Shown: piece by piece, positions 36,948 to 45,641 of the stretch
How the letters are laid out: every line of letters starts with the position of its first letter
Position numbering within the stretch: the stretch's first letter is position 1
NCBI GenBank assembly: GCA_946479515.1
Contig: CAMLGF010000006.1
Coordinates: 36,011-100,010, forward strand
Source of the DNA: an uncultured Pseudomonadota bacterium
Lineage (GTDB): Bacteria > Pseudomonadota > Gammaproteobacteria > Steroidobacterales > Steroidobacteraceae
Reading direction: 5' to 3'
Length of the DNA: 64,000 nt
Program-made: the position numbers and the translations under genes
Notes under the pieces: generated by a model
Database searches by the model: none
Seen by the model: only the letters and a program-made list of their open reading frames with translations
Told to the model about the DNA's origin: nothing

Positions 36948-38417
36948 ATGAGCCCACGAATGAAACTCTCGATCTGCGCCATCGCCTCCGAGGTCGTGCC
37001 GCTGGCCAAGACCGGCGGCCTCGCCGACGTGGCCGGGGCGCTCTCCCGCCAGCTCACCGCCGCCGGCCACGACATCCGCCTGTTCATGCCGTTCTATGCA
37101 CAGATCAGGCGCGAGCGCCTCGACGCCGCCCGTGTCGCGACGCTGCAAGGCGTACCCATCGCCATCGGGCGGCACGAGTACCCCGTGGACATCTGGAGAG
37201 CGCACCTGCCCGGTTCGGCTACGCCGGTCTACCTGGTGGAATCCGCCGCGCTGTATGCCCGCGGCCGCCTGTACACCACCGACCCGGACGAACACCGGCG
37301 CTTCCTGGTGCTGACGCGTGCGGCGCTCGAATGCTGCCGGCGCATGAATTTCCACCCGCACATCGTGCATTCGCACGACTGGCACACGGCCCTCGCGCCA
37401 TTGTGGTTGCGCTCGATCTACCGGGACGATCCACTGTTCGCGGGCACGCGATCCGTGCTCACCATCCACAACATCGGTTACCAGGGCGAGTTCGGTGCCG
37501 CCGACGTCGCCGATCTCGATCTCGGTCCCGATCTCTATCTACTGCACCAGGACGACCTGCGAGCCGGGCGGATCAACACGCTCAAGAACGGCATCCTGCA
37601 CGCCGACGCGGTCACCACCGTGAGCCCGACGTACGCGCGCGAGATCACCACGCCACGCTACGGTCTCGGGCTGGAGACGGCGCTCGCCGCGCGCGGCGCG
37701 GCGGTGCACGGCATTCTCAACGGCGTCGACTACGAAGAATGGGACCCGCGGCGCGACAAGTATCTGCCGATCCACTTCAGCGCCGCCGATCTCGCGCCCA
37801 AGGCCGAGCTCAAGCGCAATTTCCTGCTGCGGCAGAACCTGAAACCCACGCAAGGGCGCGTGCCGCTGTTCGGCATCGTCAGCCGCCTGGCATCGCAGAA
37901 GGGTTTCGACCTGCTGACCGAGGCCCTGCCGCGCCTGCTGCGGCAGCACGACGTGCGCGTGGCCGTGGTGGGAACCGGCGACGCGCAGTATGAAAAATTC
38001 TTTGCCGGGCTCGCGGAGCAGCACCGCGGGCGGGCCTGGTTCTTCGGCGGCTACGATGAGTCGTTGGCGCACTGGATAGAAGGCGCCAGCGATGTCTTCC
38101 TCATGCCCTCGCTGTACGAGCCCTGCGGGTTGAACCAGATGTATTCGCTGCGCTACGGCACCATTCCGGTGGTCCGCCGCACGGGCGGCCTGGCGGACTC
38201 CGTGACCCATTTCGACCCGGCCACCGGCCAGGGGACCGGAATCGTTTTCAACGACTTCGACACCGGCGCCATGAATTGGGCGCTGGACACCGCCATGCAG
38301 TGGTACCCGCAGCCGGATCTGTGGAACCGCATCGTGCAGAACGCCATGGCCTGCGACTTCTCCTGGCAGACGCAGGCCGGCGAGTACGTGAAGTTGTTCG
38401 AGGACCTGCTGCGCTGA
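36948..38417 (+). CDS. glgA: Glycogen synthase
   Basis: 489 residues (GT5 family, normal length). The N-terminal ADP-glucose motif is KTGGLADV (Lys21), later conserved segments are LHNIGYQGEF-type TIHNIGYQGEFGAADV, NGVDYEEWDPRRDKYL and, in the C-terminal half, SLYEPCGLNQMYSLRYGTIPVVRRTGGLADSV, which carries the catalytic Glu. It extends alpha-1,4 glucan from ADP-glucose in the cytosol. A second in-frame ATG at 36960 gives the family-typical start MKLSICAIASE. glgC, which makes ADP-glucose, lies 1.5 kb away on the opposite strand. Confidence 0.96.
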   Translation: MSPRMKLSICAIASEVVPLAKTGGLADVAGALSRQLTAAGHDIRLFMPFYAQIRRERLDAARVATLQGVPIAIGRHEYPVDIWRAHLPGSATPVYLVESAALYARGRLYTTDPDEHRRFLVLTRAALECCRRMNFHPHIVHSHDWHTALAPLWLRSIYRDDPLFAGTRSVLTIHNIGYQGEFGAADVADLDLGPDLYLLHQDDLRAGRINTLKNGILHADAVTTVSPTYAREITTPRYGLGLETALAARGAAVHGILNGVDYEEWDPRRDKYLPIHFSAADLAPKAELKRNFLLRQNLKPTQGRVPLFGIVSRLASQKGFDLLTEALPRLLRQHDVRVAVVGTGDAQYEKFFAGLAEQHRGRAWFFGGYDESLAHWIEGASDVFLMPSLYEPCGLNQMYSLRYGTIPVVRRTGGLADSVTHFDPATGQGTGIVFNDFDTGAMNWALDTAMQWYPQPDLWNRIVQNAMACDFSWQTQAGEYVKLFEDLLR

Positions 38418-38565
38418 CCGGGCCGCGGCCAGCTTGCAACTCCAGCGCCATTGGGTGAGCATGCCGCGGCGCGTCCTCACCAATGAAAAAAAACTGGCGC
38501 GCTCCTGACCCGGCTTCCCGACCGGAAGCCTTCAGACAACTAACAATCATAAGGGGAGTATCACC
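38418..38565 (+). other. Intergenic region with two hairpins, glgA to the next gene
   Basis: 148 bp. An interrupted stem (CATTGGGTGAG with CTCACCAATG) precedes an eight-base A-run, and a second hairpin GGCTTCC-CGACC-GGAAGCC lies near 38513-38533. Neither is followed by T residues on the plus strand, so they are not canonical terminators; they may structure the leader of the downstream gene. GGGGAG 7 nt before the ATG at 38566 is a strong Shine-Dalgarno. Confidence 0.4.
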
Positions 38566-39414
38566 ATGGCCACGATCAAGAGGGGCCGCGTCCTGCGCGA
38601 CACCAGTGCGGGCGAAGGACTCGTGTTCGTCGAGGGCAACCAGCATCCGTTCCGGCTGGAAGGCATGTGGCGGTCGGAGTTCGCACCGAAGGCGAACATG
38701 GCCGTCGACGTGGAATTCGACGATCAGGGCAAGCTGGTTTCCTTGCGCAGCGTCGGTGGCGGTGCCATCGCCGGTGAGCAGGCCTCCCAGGCGCTGGACG
38801 CCGCGGGCGCGGCGGCGAAGAAGATGGCGGCGCAGTTCCAGAGCAAGGGCCTGCCGGTCATCCAGGAGTGGGCGCAGGGCGTGGGCTATCCGAAGCTCAT
38901 CGCGTTTGCGGCGGTGATCATCGCCTGGTTCTGGCTACCCGCGGTCAGCCTGAAGATGGGCTTTCTCGGCAACGGTTCCATCACCTTCTACGACAGCCTG
39001 AAGTTCCTCAACAGCGGAGGGATGGCGCTGGGCGGCGGAGGCGCCGGCATCTATGGCCTGCTGGTGTTCATTGCGCTCGCGGGCATGCTGCTGCATCTGG
39101 TGTGGAAGGACCGGCGCGCCGCCTGGGGCATGGCCCTGCCGCTGCTGCTCATGGTGCTGGTATTCCTCATCGCGTACTTCAAGGCCTCGAGTCAGATGTC
39201 CGACGCCGAGGAAGCCATGGGACAGTTCGCCAACAACCCGGAGTACCAGCAGATGGCGCGCGACATGGCCGCGCAGGCCCGCAAGCAGATGTGGGGCGCC
39301 GTCTCATTCGGCTTCGGCCTGTACGTCGCGCTGGCGGCGAGCCTGTTCCTGGCCTGGCTGGCCTGGAAGTCGGCCCGCGGCGGTTCGTCCACGCCGCAGC
39401 TGCAGGCAGCCTGA
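38566..39414 (+). CDS. Membrane protein of unknown function with N-terminal soluble domain
   Basis: 282 residues. The first 70 residues (TIKRGRVLRDTSAGEGLVFVEG region) look like a small beta-rich domain; a short Ala/Gln-rich helix follows, then four hydrophobic segments: IAFAAVIIAWFWLPAV, GIYGLLVFIALAGMLL, MALPLLLMVLVFLIAYF and LYVALAASLFLAWLAW. The loops contain a Gly-rich stretch (SGGMALGGGGAG). No signal peptide. Strong ribosome-binding site. I do not recognise the family; its position between glgA and a terminator palindrome says little about its role. Confidence 0.72.
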   Translation: MATIKRGRVLRDTSAGEGLVFVEGNQHPFRLEGMWRSEFAPKANMAVDVEFDDQGKLVSLRSVGGGAIAGEQASQALDAAGAAAKKMAAQFQSKGLPVIQEWAQGVGYPKLIAFAAVIIAWFWLPAVSLKMGFLGNGSITFYDSLKFLNSGGMALGGGGAGIYGLLVFIALAGMLLHLVWKDRRAAWGMALPLLLMVLVFLIAYFKASSQMSDAEEAMGQFANNPEYQQMARDMAAQARKQMWGAVSFGFGLYVALAASLFLAWLAWKSARGGSSTPQLQAA

Positions 39415-39456
39415 TCCGCCGCGCCGCGCTGGCGCGGCGGCTCGGGAGATTCGTCA

Positions 39457-39480
39457 GGCCCGCCGCCGCGGCGGCGGGCC
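39457..39480. terminator. Perfect 24-bp palindrome between convergent genes
   Basis: A fully self-complementary GC sequence (12-bp arms, GGCCCGCCGCCG and its reverse complement) spans the gap and abuts the TAG stop of the LEA-type lipoprotein gene. Without T-tracts it is best read as a bidirectional hairpin separating the converging membrane protein and lipoprotein transcripts. Confidence 0.55.
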
Positions 39481-39935
39481 TAGAATTTCACCGCGCCGTG
39501 CTCGTCGAACGGAATGCGGCGCAGGAAGCCGCTGGACAACGCCACCTCGCCCACCAGCCGGTAATCCAGCGACTCGGCTTTGCGACGCGAGAGTAGTTTG
39601 GCCAGCATGCCGGCCACGTTGGTGGTGACCTGCACGTCGAACTCCGCTTCGCCCATGGCGGGCACCACGAATGGCGTGTTGGTCAGGCCGTGGCCCAGTT
39701 CCGAATCGTTGACTTCGATGCGATAGCTGATGCCCTTGATGGGCAGCTCGCGCGAGTTCGGGTTGAGCACGCGCATGCGGACCTTGAGCCGCTGCGAGAA
39801 TATGTCGGCGCTCTGCATTTCCAGCGCGACCACGGACAGACGAGGCGTTTCGAACTTCGGCAGCGCCGCGCAGCCGGACAGCAGCGCCACGACGGCCAGC
39901 CACAGACCCGCTCGTGCGGACCGTTTTTCACGCAT
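39480..39935 (-). CDS. LEA type-2 (WHy domain) lipoprotein
   Basis: 151 residues with lipobox LSGC (Cys22). The mature protein is a single WHy/LEA_2 beta-sandwich: SVVALEMQSADIFSQRLKVRMRVLNPNSRELPIKGISY is its core region, with the NPN motif typical of LEA14-like domains. Such lipoproteins are common in proteobacteria and are thought to bind or stabilise proteins at the envelope; no activity is known. The ATG at 39935 overlaps the 3' end of glgC by 8 bp, so it is probably co-transcribed with it. Confidence 0.85.
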   Translation of the reverse strand: MREKRSARAGLWLAVVALLSGCAALPKFETPRLSVVALEMQSADIFSQRLKVRMRVLNPNSRELPIKGISYRIEVNDSELGHGLTNTPFVVPAMGEAEFDVQVTTNVAGMLAKLLSRRKAESLDYRLVGEVALSSGFLRRIPFDEHGAVKF

Positions 39936-41190
39936 GGCTCAGCATGTCGGGCGTGACCAGCACGCATTTGTCGGTGACCAGGAAGCGCTTGCCATCCTCG
40001 GCGCGATCGAACCCGATGCGCGTGCCGGGGGGCAGCTCGCAGTTCTCGTCGATGATGGCGTTACGGATCTGGCAGTCGGCGCCGATGCGCACGTTGGGCA
40101 GCACCACCGAGCGCTCCACGTTGGACCGCTCCTCGACGCGCACACCCGAGAACAACAGCGACTCGCGTACCGTGGCGCCCGAAATGATCACCCCGCCCGA
40201 CACCAGCGAGTTGATGGCCACGCCCCGGCGGCCGTCCTCGTCGAGCACGAACTTGGCGGGCGGTGTCTGCGCCTGGTAGGTCCAGATGGGCCAGTCCTCG
40301 TCGTAGATATTGAGCTCGGGATTCACCCAGACGAGCTCGAGGTTGGCCTCGTAGAATGCGTCGATTGTTCCAACATCGCGCCAATAAGACTGCGCGCGAG
40401 TCTTTACGTCCCGGAAAGGATAGGCAAAGACCTGCAGTTTCTCGATGGCGTCCGGCACCACGTTCTTGCCGAAATCGTGCTTCGAGTTCTCGTTGGCGGC
40501 ATCGGCGATGAGCAGCCGTTCGAGCAGGTCGGGGTTGAATACGTAGATGCCCATCGAGGCCAGAGCCACGTCCGGACGACCGGGCATGTGATCCGGCGTG
40601 GGCGACTTCTCCACGAAGCGCGTGACACGGTTCCATTCGGTGACGGTGAGCACCCCGAATTCCTTCGCCTCGGCAATGGGAACCTCGACCACGCCCACCG
40701 TGATGTCGGCGCCCTTCTCCACGTGGTAGGCGATCATCGGGCCGTAGTCCATCTTGTAGATGTGATCGCCCGCGAGCACGAGCACGTGCTTGGGGCGATG
40801 CGCATGCATCACGTCGATGTTCTGGTAGACGGCGTCCGCCGTGCCCCGGTACCAGTGCGAACCGGTCTTCTGCTGGGCCGGGATCACCTCGACGAACTCA
40901 CCGAACTCGCCGCGCATGTAACCCCAGCCGCGATGGATGTGCTGAATCAGCGACTGCGCCTTGTATTGCGTGAGCACCGTGATCTGGCGAATGCCGGAAT
41001 TCACGCAATTGGACAGCACGAAGTCGATGATGCGGAACTTGCCGCCGAAGGGCGTGGCCGGCTTGGCACGATGCTCGGTGAGTCCCTTGAGGCGCTCACC
41101 GCGTCCGCCGGCCATGATGACCGCGAGTGTGCCGCTGGTGAGGCGGCTGACGTAACGACCTGAAGTTGCGCGTGCGGGGCGTTTGGCCAT
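39928..41190 (-). CDS. glgC: Glucose-1-phosphate adenylyltransferase (ADP-glucose pyrophosphorylase)
   Basis: 420 residues with the nucleotidyltransferase signature LAVIMAGGRGERLKGLTEHRAKPATPFGG at 22-50 region and the substrate-binding segments FVEKSP, VALASMGIYVF and the C-terminal left-handed beta-helix (repeats such as GGVIISGATVRESLLFSG). It makes ADP-glucose and pyrophosphate and is allosterically controlled in other bacteria. GAGGGAA precedes the ATG at 41190. It is followed by the LEA-type lipoprotein gene and transcribed towards glgA. Confidence 0.97.
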   Translation of the reverse strand: MAKRPARATSGRYVSRLTSGTLAVIMAGGRGERLKGLTEHRAKPATPFGGKFRIIDFVLSNCVNSGIRQITVLTQYKAQSLIQHIHRGWGYMRGEFGEFVEVIPAQQKTGSHWYRGTADAVYQNIDVMHAHRPKHVLVLAGDHIYKMDYGPMIAYHVEKGADITVGVVEVPIAEAKEFGVLTVTEWNRVTRFVEKSPTPDHMPGRPDVALASMGIYVFNPDLLERLLIADAANENSKHDFGKNVVPDAIEKLQVFAYPFRDVKTRAQSYWRDVGTIDAFYEANLELVWVNPELNIYDEDWPIWTYQAQTPPAKFVLDEDGRRGVAINSLVSGGVIISGATVRESLLFSGVRVEERSNVERSVVLPNVRIGADCQIRNAIIDENCELPPGTRIGFDRAEDGKRFLVTDKCVLVTPDMLSHA

Positions 41191-41239
41191 TGGTTCCCTC
41201 GTAGGTCTGCGAGTATAGGGCTCGTGCTACCGTAGACGC

Positions 41240-41854
41240 ATGTCTCATCGAGTGTTGGCGGCCGCCTGCAGCGTCGGATTTCTGCTTATCGGCGTCGCAG
41301 CGGCGGACACACCGACAGCGCCGTCAGCGGATTCCGCGGATGCTCGCGGCTGTTTCGCCGCTGGCGAAGGATATCTGCGCGCGCGCCTGCGAGGCGCCCT
41401 CGACATGGATCTCGACTGGAAGAACGCGGACATGGAGTGCGCTGGCGGACCGCGGCCCACCGGTAATGGCATGCGCGTCAGCATCGGCGGGCCGCTGCGC
41501 GCCGAAGGCCGCCGCATCAGACTGGTGTTCGGCATCGCCGGCATTGCCGAAGGTGGCGCGGGCAAGGCGCTGCGCACCAATGTCACGCTGCTGTTCGAGG
41601 GTGAGCAACGTGTGTTCGCCACCCGGGGCGACGACAAATGCACCGTGGATTCCCTGAGCCAGCAACGGGTCGAGACGTTGGGTGGCGCACGCGCGGTATA
41701 TCGCGTGGTGGCGCGCGGCTTCTGTGTCGGCCCCGCGACCAGCCTCACGCAGGGTGAACGGCTGTACCTGACCAGCTTCGATTTTGCAGGCCGCGTCGAA
41801 TTCGGTGACGATGATCGTCAGGATGTTCGCCATGACAACGATGAAACGCACTGA
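41240..41854 (+). CDS. Exported protein of unknown function
   Basis: 204 residues with a signal peptide (ending AAA-DT near 22). Four Cys in the mature part (CFAAG, MECAGG, DKCTVD, GFCVGP) could make two disulfides, fitting a periplasmic or secreted protein. Segments such as RIRLVFGIAGIAEGGAGKA and TNVTLLFEGEQRVFATRGDDKC suggest a beta-rich fold. The C-terminus is Asp-rich. Its last 23 bp overlap the DUF192 gene, so the two are likely co-expressed. Function unknown. Confidence 0.72.
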   Translation: MSHRVLAAACSVGFLLIGVAAADTPTAPSADSADARGCFAAGEGYLRARLRGALDMDLDWKNADMECAGGPRPTGNGMRVSIGGPLRAEGRRIRLVFGIAGIAEGGAGKALRTNVTLLFEGEQRVFATRGDDKCTVDSLSQQRVETLGGARAVYRVVARGFCVGPATSLTQGERLYLTSFDFAGRVEFGDDDRQDVRHDNDETH

Positions 41855-42350
41855 GACCCTGCGCCGTGCGGCGCGGCACGCCGTCATGGCGCTGTGGGCA
41901 GCGTGCGCACTGGCGACCGCGGTTCCGCTCGCGGCGCAGATCGCCCCCATCGAGGATCTCGACTCCTTTCCTCAGGACAAGCTCGCGATCACCGTCGGCA
42001 GGAAACCGATCGAGTTCGAGATCTGGCGCGCGGATACTCCACAACGCATGGCGCAGGGATTGATGTTCGTCCGCTCGCTCGCACCGCAGCGCGGCATGCT
42101 GTTCGTACATGACAGCCCGAAACCGGTGAACATGTGGATGAAGAACACCTACATTCCGCTCGACATGGTGTTCATCGACAGTCACGGGCGCATCCAGCAG
42201 ATCGTGGCGCAGACCACGCCGCACTCCCTGGAAGTGATCCGCAGCAAGGAGCCCGCGCTCGCGGTGCTGGAGATCGGCGGTGGTGAGGCGCAGCGTCTCG
42301 GCATCCGTCCTGGACAACACGTCAGCCATCCGGCGTTCGCGGGGCGCTGA
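41832..42350 (+). CDS. DUF192 domain exported protein
   Basis: 172 residues from the ATG at 41832 (MTTMKRTETLRR), preceded by AGGA; other in-frame ATGs at 41811 and 41823 are possible. A signal peptide precedes the DUF192 domain, which is clear from RMAQGLMFVRSLAPQRGMLFVHD, PVNMWMKNTYIPLDMVFI and NMWMKNT-type residues, and a late VLEIGGGEAQRLGIRPG. DUF192 proteins are small periplasmic or secreted proteins of unknown role. The 5' end overlaps the upstream exported protein gene by 23 bp. Confidence 0.85.
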   Translation: MTTMKRTETLRRAARHAVMALWAACALATAVPLAAQIAPIEDLDSFPQDKLAITVGRKPIEFEIWRADTPQRMAQGLMFVRSLAPQRGMLFVHDSPKPVNMWMKNTYIPLDMVFIDSHGRIQQIVAQTTPHSLEVIRSKEPALAVLEIGGGEAQRLGIRPGQHVSHPAFAGR

Positions 42351-42404
42351 CCGCCCCCCGGCGGTCGGATATCATTCCGGCCACTTGCCAGGGAGGATCC
42401 CGCC

Positions 42405-43700
42405 ATGAAAAAAAGATTCGGCAGCAAGATGCTGGTGGCCGCCGCGTTCTGCGCGATGCCGGCTTTCCTGGGAGCAGCGGCCTTCGCCGGCGCGCCGGAA
42501 GGCAGCTGGTTCGTCGCACCGCAGGTCAACGCACTGTGGCTCGACGACGACCGCACTGCGGATGACGACGTCGGCGCGACCCTGGCGCTCGGCAAGGTCC
42601 TCAACGAGAAATGGGACGCGCAGATTTCGCTGTTCGGCTCCGAGCACGACCGCGCCGGCGGCGACAAGCTGGAATTGCAGGGCTTCGCGCTCGGCCTCAA
42701 TCGCATCTTCTACCGCGACAGCCGCGTCAGCCCGTTCCTGAGCTTCGGCCTCGGCAAGTTGAACAGCATCCTCAAGCCCGGTATCGATGAGTCGCATCTC
42801 ACCGCGCTGTACGGCGCCGGTGTGCTCGTCGACCTCGGCCGCCCGCGCAGTGACGGCAGCCTGTTCCAGCTCCGCGGCGATCTCGGCGCGCGGCGTGGGA
42901 TTGCCGGCGAAGACTCCTTTGGCCAGGCGGTCGACTACGTGGCGGGCCTGGGCTTTCAGTATTCCTGGGGTGGCACGCCCGCCCGCCGGGTCGTGGACAG
43001 CGACGGCGACGGCGTGAACGACGATGTCGACCAGTGTCCCGGTACTCCGGCCGGGACCGCGGTGGATGGCAACGGCTGCCCGCTGCCGCAGGATGATGAC
43101 GGCGATGGCGTCAACAACGACGCCGACAAATGCCCCGGCACACCGCCCGGCACGCGGGTCGACTCCTCGGGTTGCGAGCTCGACAGCGACGGCGATGGCG
43201 TCGGCGACAGCCGCGATCAGTGCCCGAACACTCCCGCCGGCGCGAAAGTCGACGAGCACGGCTGCGAGCTCGACGGCGACGCGGACGGCGTGGCCGACAG
43301 CCAGGACAAGTGCCCGGATACCCCCAAGGGCGACCGCGTGGACGCCTCCGGCTGCTCGTTCAAGGACGAGATCAAACTACCGGGCGTGGTGTTCGAGACC
43401 AACAGCGCGGACCTGAAGCCGGAGAGCATCCCGGTGCTCGAAGGGGCCATCGCCACGCTGAAGCGCTATCCGGACATTCGCATCCAGGTGGCCGGCCACA
43501 CCGACAGCCGCGGCTCGGACGCGTACAACCTCGACCTGTCTTCGCGGCGCGCCGCGACGGTGCTGAACTTCCTCAGGGACGGCGGCGTGACCAACGAACT
43601 GGATTCGCGCGGCTACGGCGAACGCCAGCCGGTGGCGAGCAACAACACCGAGGAAGGTCGCCAGCAGAATCGCCGCGTGGTCCTGCGGGTCCTGAACTGA
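42405..43700 (+). CDS. OmpA-family outer-membrane protein with thrombospondin type-3 repeats
   Basis: 431 residues: signal peptide (1-29), an eight-stranded beta-barrel (about 31-195), then four calcium-binding Asp-rich repeats of the form DSDGDGVNDDVDQCPGTPAG (first at about 197), each with a Cys pair, and a C-terminal OmpA peptidoglycan-binding domain (about 325-431) with VFETNSADLKP, VAGHTDSRGSDAYN and LSSRRAATVLNFL. It anchors the outer membrane to peptidoglycan. The gene stops 4 bp before the convergent sulfotransferase stop. GGGAGG occurs 10 nt before the ATG. Confidence 0.95.
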   Translation: MKKRFGSKMLVAAAFCAMPAFLGAAAFAGAPEGSWFVAPQVNALWLDDDRTADDDVGATLALGKVLNEKWDAQISLFGSEHDRAGGDKLELQGFALGLNRIFYRDSRVSPFLSFGLGKLNSILKPGIDESHLTALYGAGVLVDLGRPRSDGSLFQLRGDLGARRGIAGEDSFGQAVDYVAGLGFQYSWGGTPARRVVDSDGDGVNDDVDQCPGTPAGTAVDGNGCPLPQDDDGDGVNNDADKCPGTPPGTRVDSSGCELDSDGDGVGDSRDQCPNTPAGAKVDEHGCELDGDADGVADSQDKCPDTPKGDRVDASGCSFKDEIKLPGVVFETNSADLKPESIPVLEGAIATLKRYPDIRIQVAGHTDSRGSDAYNLDLSSRRAATVLNFLRDGGVTNELDSRGYGERQPVASNNTEEGRQQNRRVVLRVLN

Positions 43701-43704
43701 CCTC

Positions 43705-45360
43705 TCAATCGGCGTCGTAGCCGAACCGTGCTGCCCACTTGTCCAGGGTGGGCAGCACGGGCGCGAGCTGCGTCCGGTACCTGCGCCACTCGCCGACTCC
43801 GCCGGCGTTAAGCCCCCGCGATATCTGCGCACCGCTGGCCGTGGCCACGCCGCGCGTGCGGGCGCCGGCCGCGAACTCCCGCATGCGGTCGCTCCAGGCG
43901 AGCTCGAGAAAGGTGCAGACACCGCCCACTTCGTTTTCGAAATGCTCGATCAGACGCTCGAGCTGCACGACGTGCACGCGCAACTGCAACTGCGCCATCA
44001 ATTCGTGAGTGATCTCCATCACGCAGTCGTAGAACGCCGCCGCGCTTTCCAGCGTGAGCATCTCGAAATACGGCGCGCTCATGCGGAAACGGCGCCGGAA
44101 GCAACTGAGGACGACGTCGCGAGGATCGCGTATGGCGAGCAGGATGCGCGCTTCGGGGAACAACCGGGCGATCAGCGGCAGCTTGAGCCCGTTGAGCGGA
44201 TGCTTGTCGACGAACACCTTGCCGTTCGCGGTCACGCTCGCCTCCGCGACCCGCTGCCAGTAGCGGCGCCGGTATGGCACGAGATCCGCCTCGGTGGCGA
44301 GCCCGAGCCGCGCCAGGTCGGCTGGTGACTTCATGAACTGCGAGACCGAATCCTGCAGGGTTTCCCGTTCTTCCAGGGCGACCACGCGCGGATGACAGGC
44401 CAGCACCTGCTCGAGCAGCGTCGTCCCGGAGCGCGGAAAACCGATGAGGAATGCGTGGCCGATCGCCGGGGATTCCGAGACCTCGGGTGGCAGCACGGCG
44501 AGCAGGTCGCGGGCGGGATGCTGCCGGAACCACTGCAGCAGCGACTGGGCGTAGGCCAGCGTGCGCTGGCCACCGTCATGTGTCGGGGCGTAATGCGCCC
44601 GCCGCAGTCGATTCGATTCGCAATAGGCGGAAAAGGCCGCGGCGGCATCGCCCTCGCGATCGAGCGCGTCGCCGAGCACGCTCAGGGCCAGTGACCGTTC
44701 CACCTGCGAGAGCCGCGGGTCCTGCTCCAGGGCGCGCATGCGCGCGGCCGCCTCGGCGAAACGCTTCTGCGCGATGTCGGCCTCGGCCACCACCATCGCG
44801 GCCGGCGGGTAGTTAGGCTCAGCGGCCAGCACGCGAGATGCGCGCTCGCGGGCCTCGTCGTGGTCGCCACGCCGGCCGAGCACCGACGCCAGCCCGGCTT
44901 CCGCCATGATGTTGGTGGCATCGAGCGCCAGTGCGCGGCGGTAGCGCGCCTCGGCGGCGGGCAGCTGGCCCGACGCCTCCAAGGCTTGTCCCAGTGCCGT
45001 GCAGCCCGGCGCGAAATCAGGCTTGAGCGCGACCACGCGCTCGAAGTCCTCGCGCGCCGCCTCGGGTCGTTCGAGGCGGAGCAGGCACAACCCGCGCGCC
45101 TGGCGGCAGGCCAGATCGTCGGGGAAATCTTCCAGAGCCTCGTCGAGGGCCTGCACGGCCTCGTGAAGTTTTCCGGCGCCCTCGAGTTCCATGGCGATCA
45201 CGCTGAACAGAAACGGGTGCCGCAACTCACGCGCGAGCGCAGCGCGTGCATCGGCGGCCGCCCGCGGCAGGTCGCCCCGTGCCGCCAGTTCACGAATGGC
45301 TCGCAGGATGTCCCGTTCTGTGGGACTCAGCTCGCGCGCAGAGACGCCGGAATTCAGCAT
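43705..45360 (-). CDS. TPR-repeat sulfotransferase
   Basis: 551 residues. The N-terminal 270 residues form several tetratricopeptide repeats (for example CRQARGLCLLRLERPEAAREDFERVV and GCTALGQALEASGQLPAAEARYRRAL). The C-terminal sulfotransferase has the PAPS 5'-phosphosulfate loop GFPRSGTTLLEQ at 307-318 and the 3'-phosphate segment ILLAIRDPRDVVLSCFRRRF. It should transfer sulfate from PAPS to an acceptor presented by the TPR half, possibly a peptide. It is divergent from the TBDR gene across a 281-bp spacer. Sulfotransferases of this TPR type are repeatedly found near large TBDRs in this group, which I know only as a trend. Confidence 0.9.
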   Translation of the reverse strand: MLNSGVSARELSPTERDILRAIRELAARGDLPRAAADARAALARELRHPFLFSVIAMELEGAGKLHEAVQALDEALEDFPDDLACRQARGLCLLRLERPEAAREDFERVVALKPDFAPGCTALGQALEASGQLPAAEARYRRALALDATNIMAEAGLASVLGRRGDHDEARERASRVLAAEPNYPPAAMVVAEADIAQKRFAEAAARMRALEQDPRLSQVERSLALSVLGDALDREGDAAAAFSAYCESNRLRRAHYAPTHDGGQRTLAYAQSLLQWFRQHPARDLLAVLPPEVSESPAIGHAFLIGFPRSGTTLLEQVLACHPRVVALEERETLQDSVSQFMKSPADLARLGLATEADLVPYRRRYWQRVAEASVTANGKVFVDKHPLNGLKLPLIARLFPEARILLAIRDPRDVVLSCFRRRFRMSAPYFEMLTLESAAAFYDCVMEITHELMAQLQLRVHVVQLERLIEHFENEVGGVCTFLELAWSDRMREFAAGARTRGVATASGAQISRGLNAGGVGEWRRYRTQLAPVLPTLDKWAARFGYDAD

Positions 45361-45641
45361 GAGGCCCGGATTATTGCACCGCGGTCATGCACGTCTTCCA
45401 GTCCCGCTGTCACCCTAGGGGAAACACCCTGAACAGAGTCGAAATTGCGCCAAAGCGAGTGTTGTTTAGGTGCCACGATCGTTCTGTCGTATCAACGCCC
45501 TGTTAGTATCGGCCCATAAATACCGGGGGAAACGTGGCTATTGCGTGTTTGCCGGTGTTAAGGGGTTAGTGTTCGAAACGCAACTAAACAATAAGGCGTT
45601 TCTCGTCACTCATTGGAAAAAAGCTTTCAGGAGACAACTGA
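45361..45641 (+). promoter_or_regulatory. Long leader and promoter region of the first TBDR
   Basis: 281 bp between the divergent sulfotransferase and TBDR genes, less GC-rich than the coding DNA. A perfect Shine-Dalgarno AGGAG at 45631-45635 precedes the ATG by 6 nt. Several AT-rich patches (TGTTTAGG, TTAGTATCGG, CATAAATACC) could contain promoter elements, but no confident -35/-10 pair or operator was identified. Confidence 0.45.

Noticed and set aside
38418..38565. Riboswitch or terminator in the glgA downstream gap
   Set aside because: Two hairpins are present, but neither has a T-tract on the sense strand and neither resembles a known aptamer, so I report it only as structured intergenic DNA.
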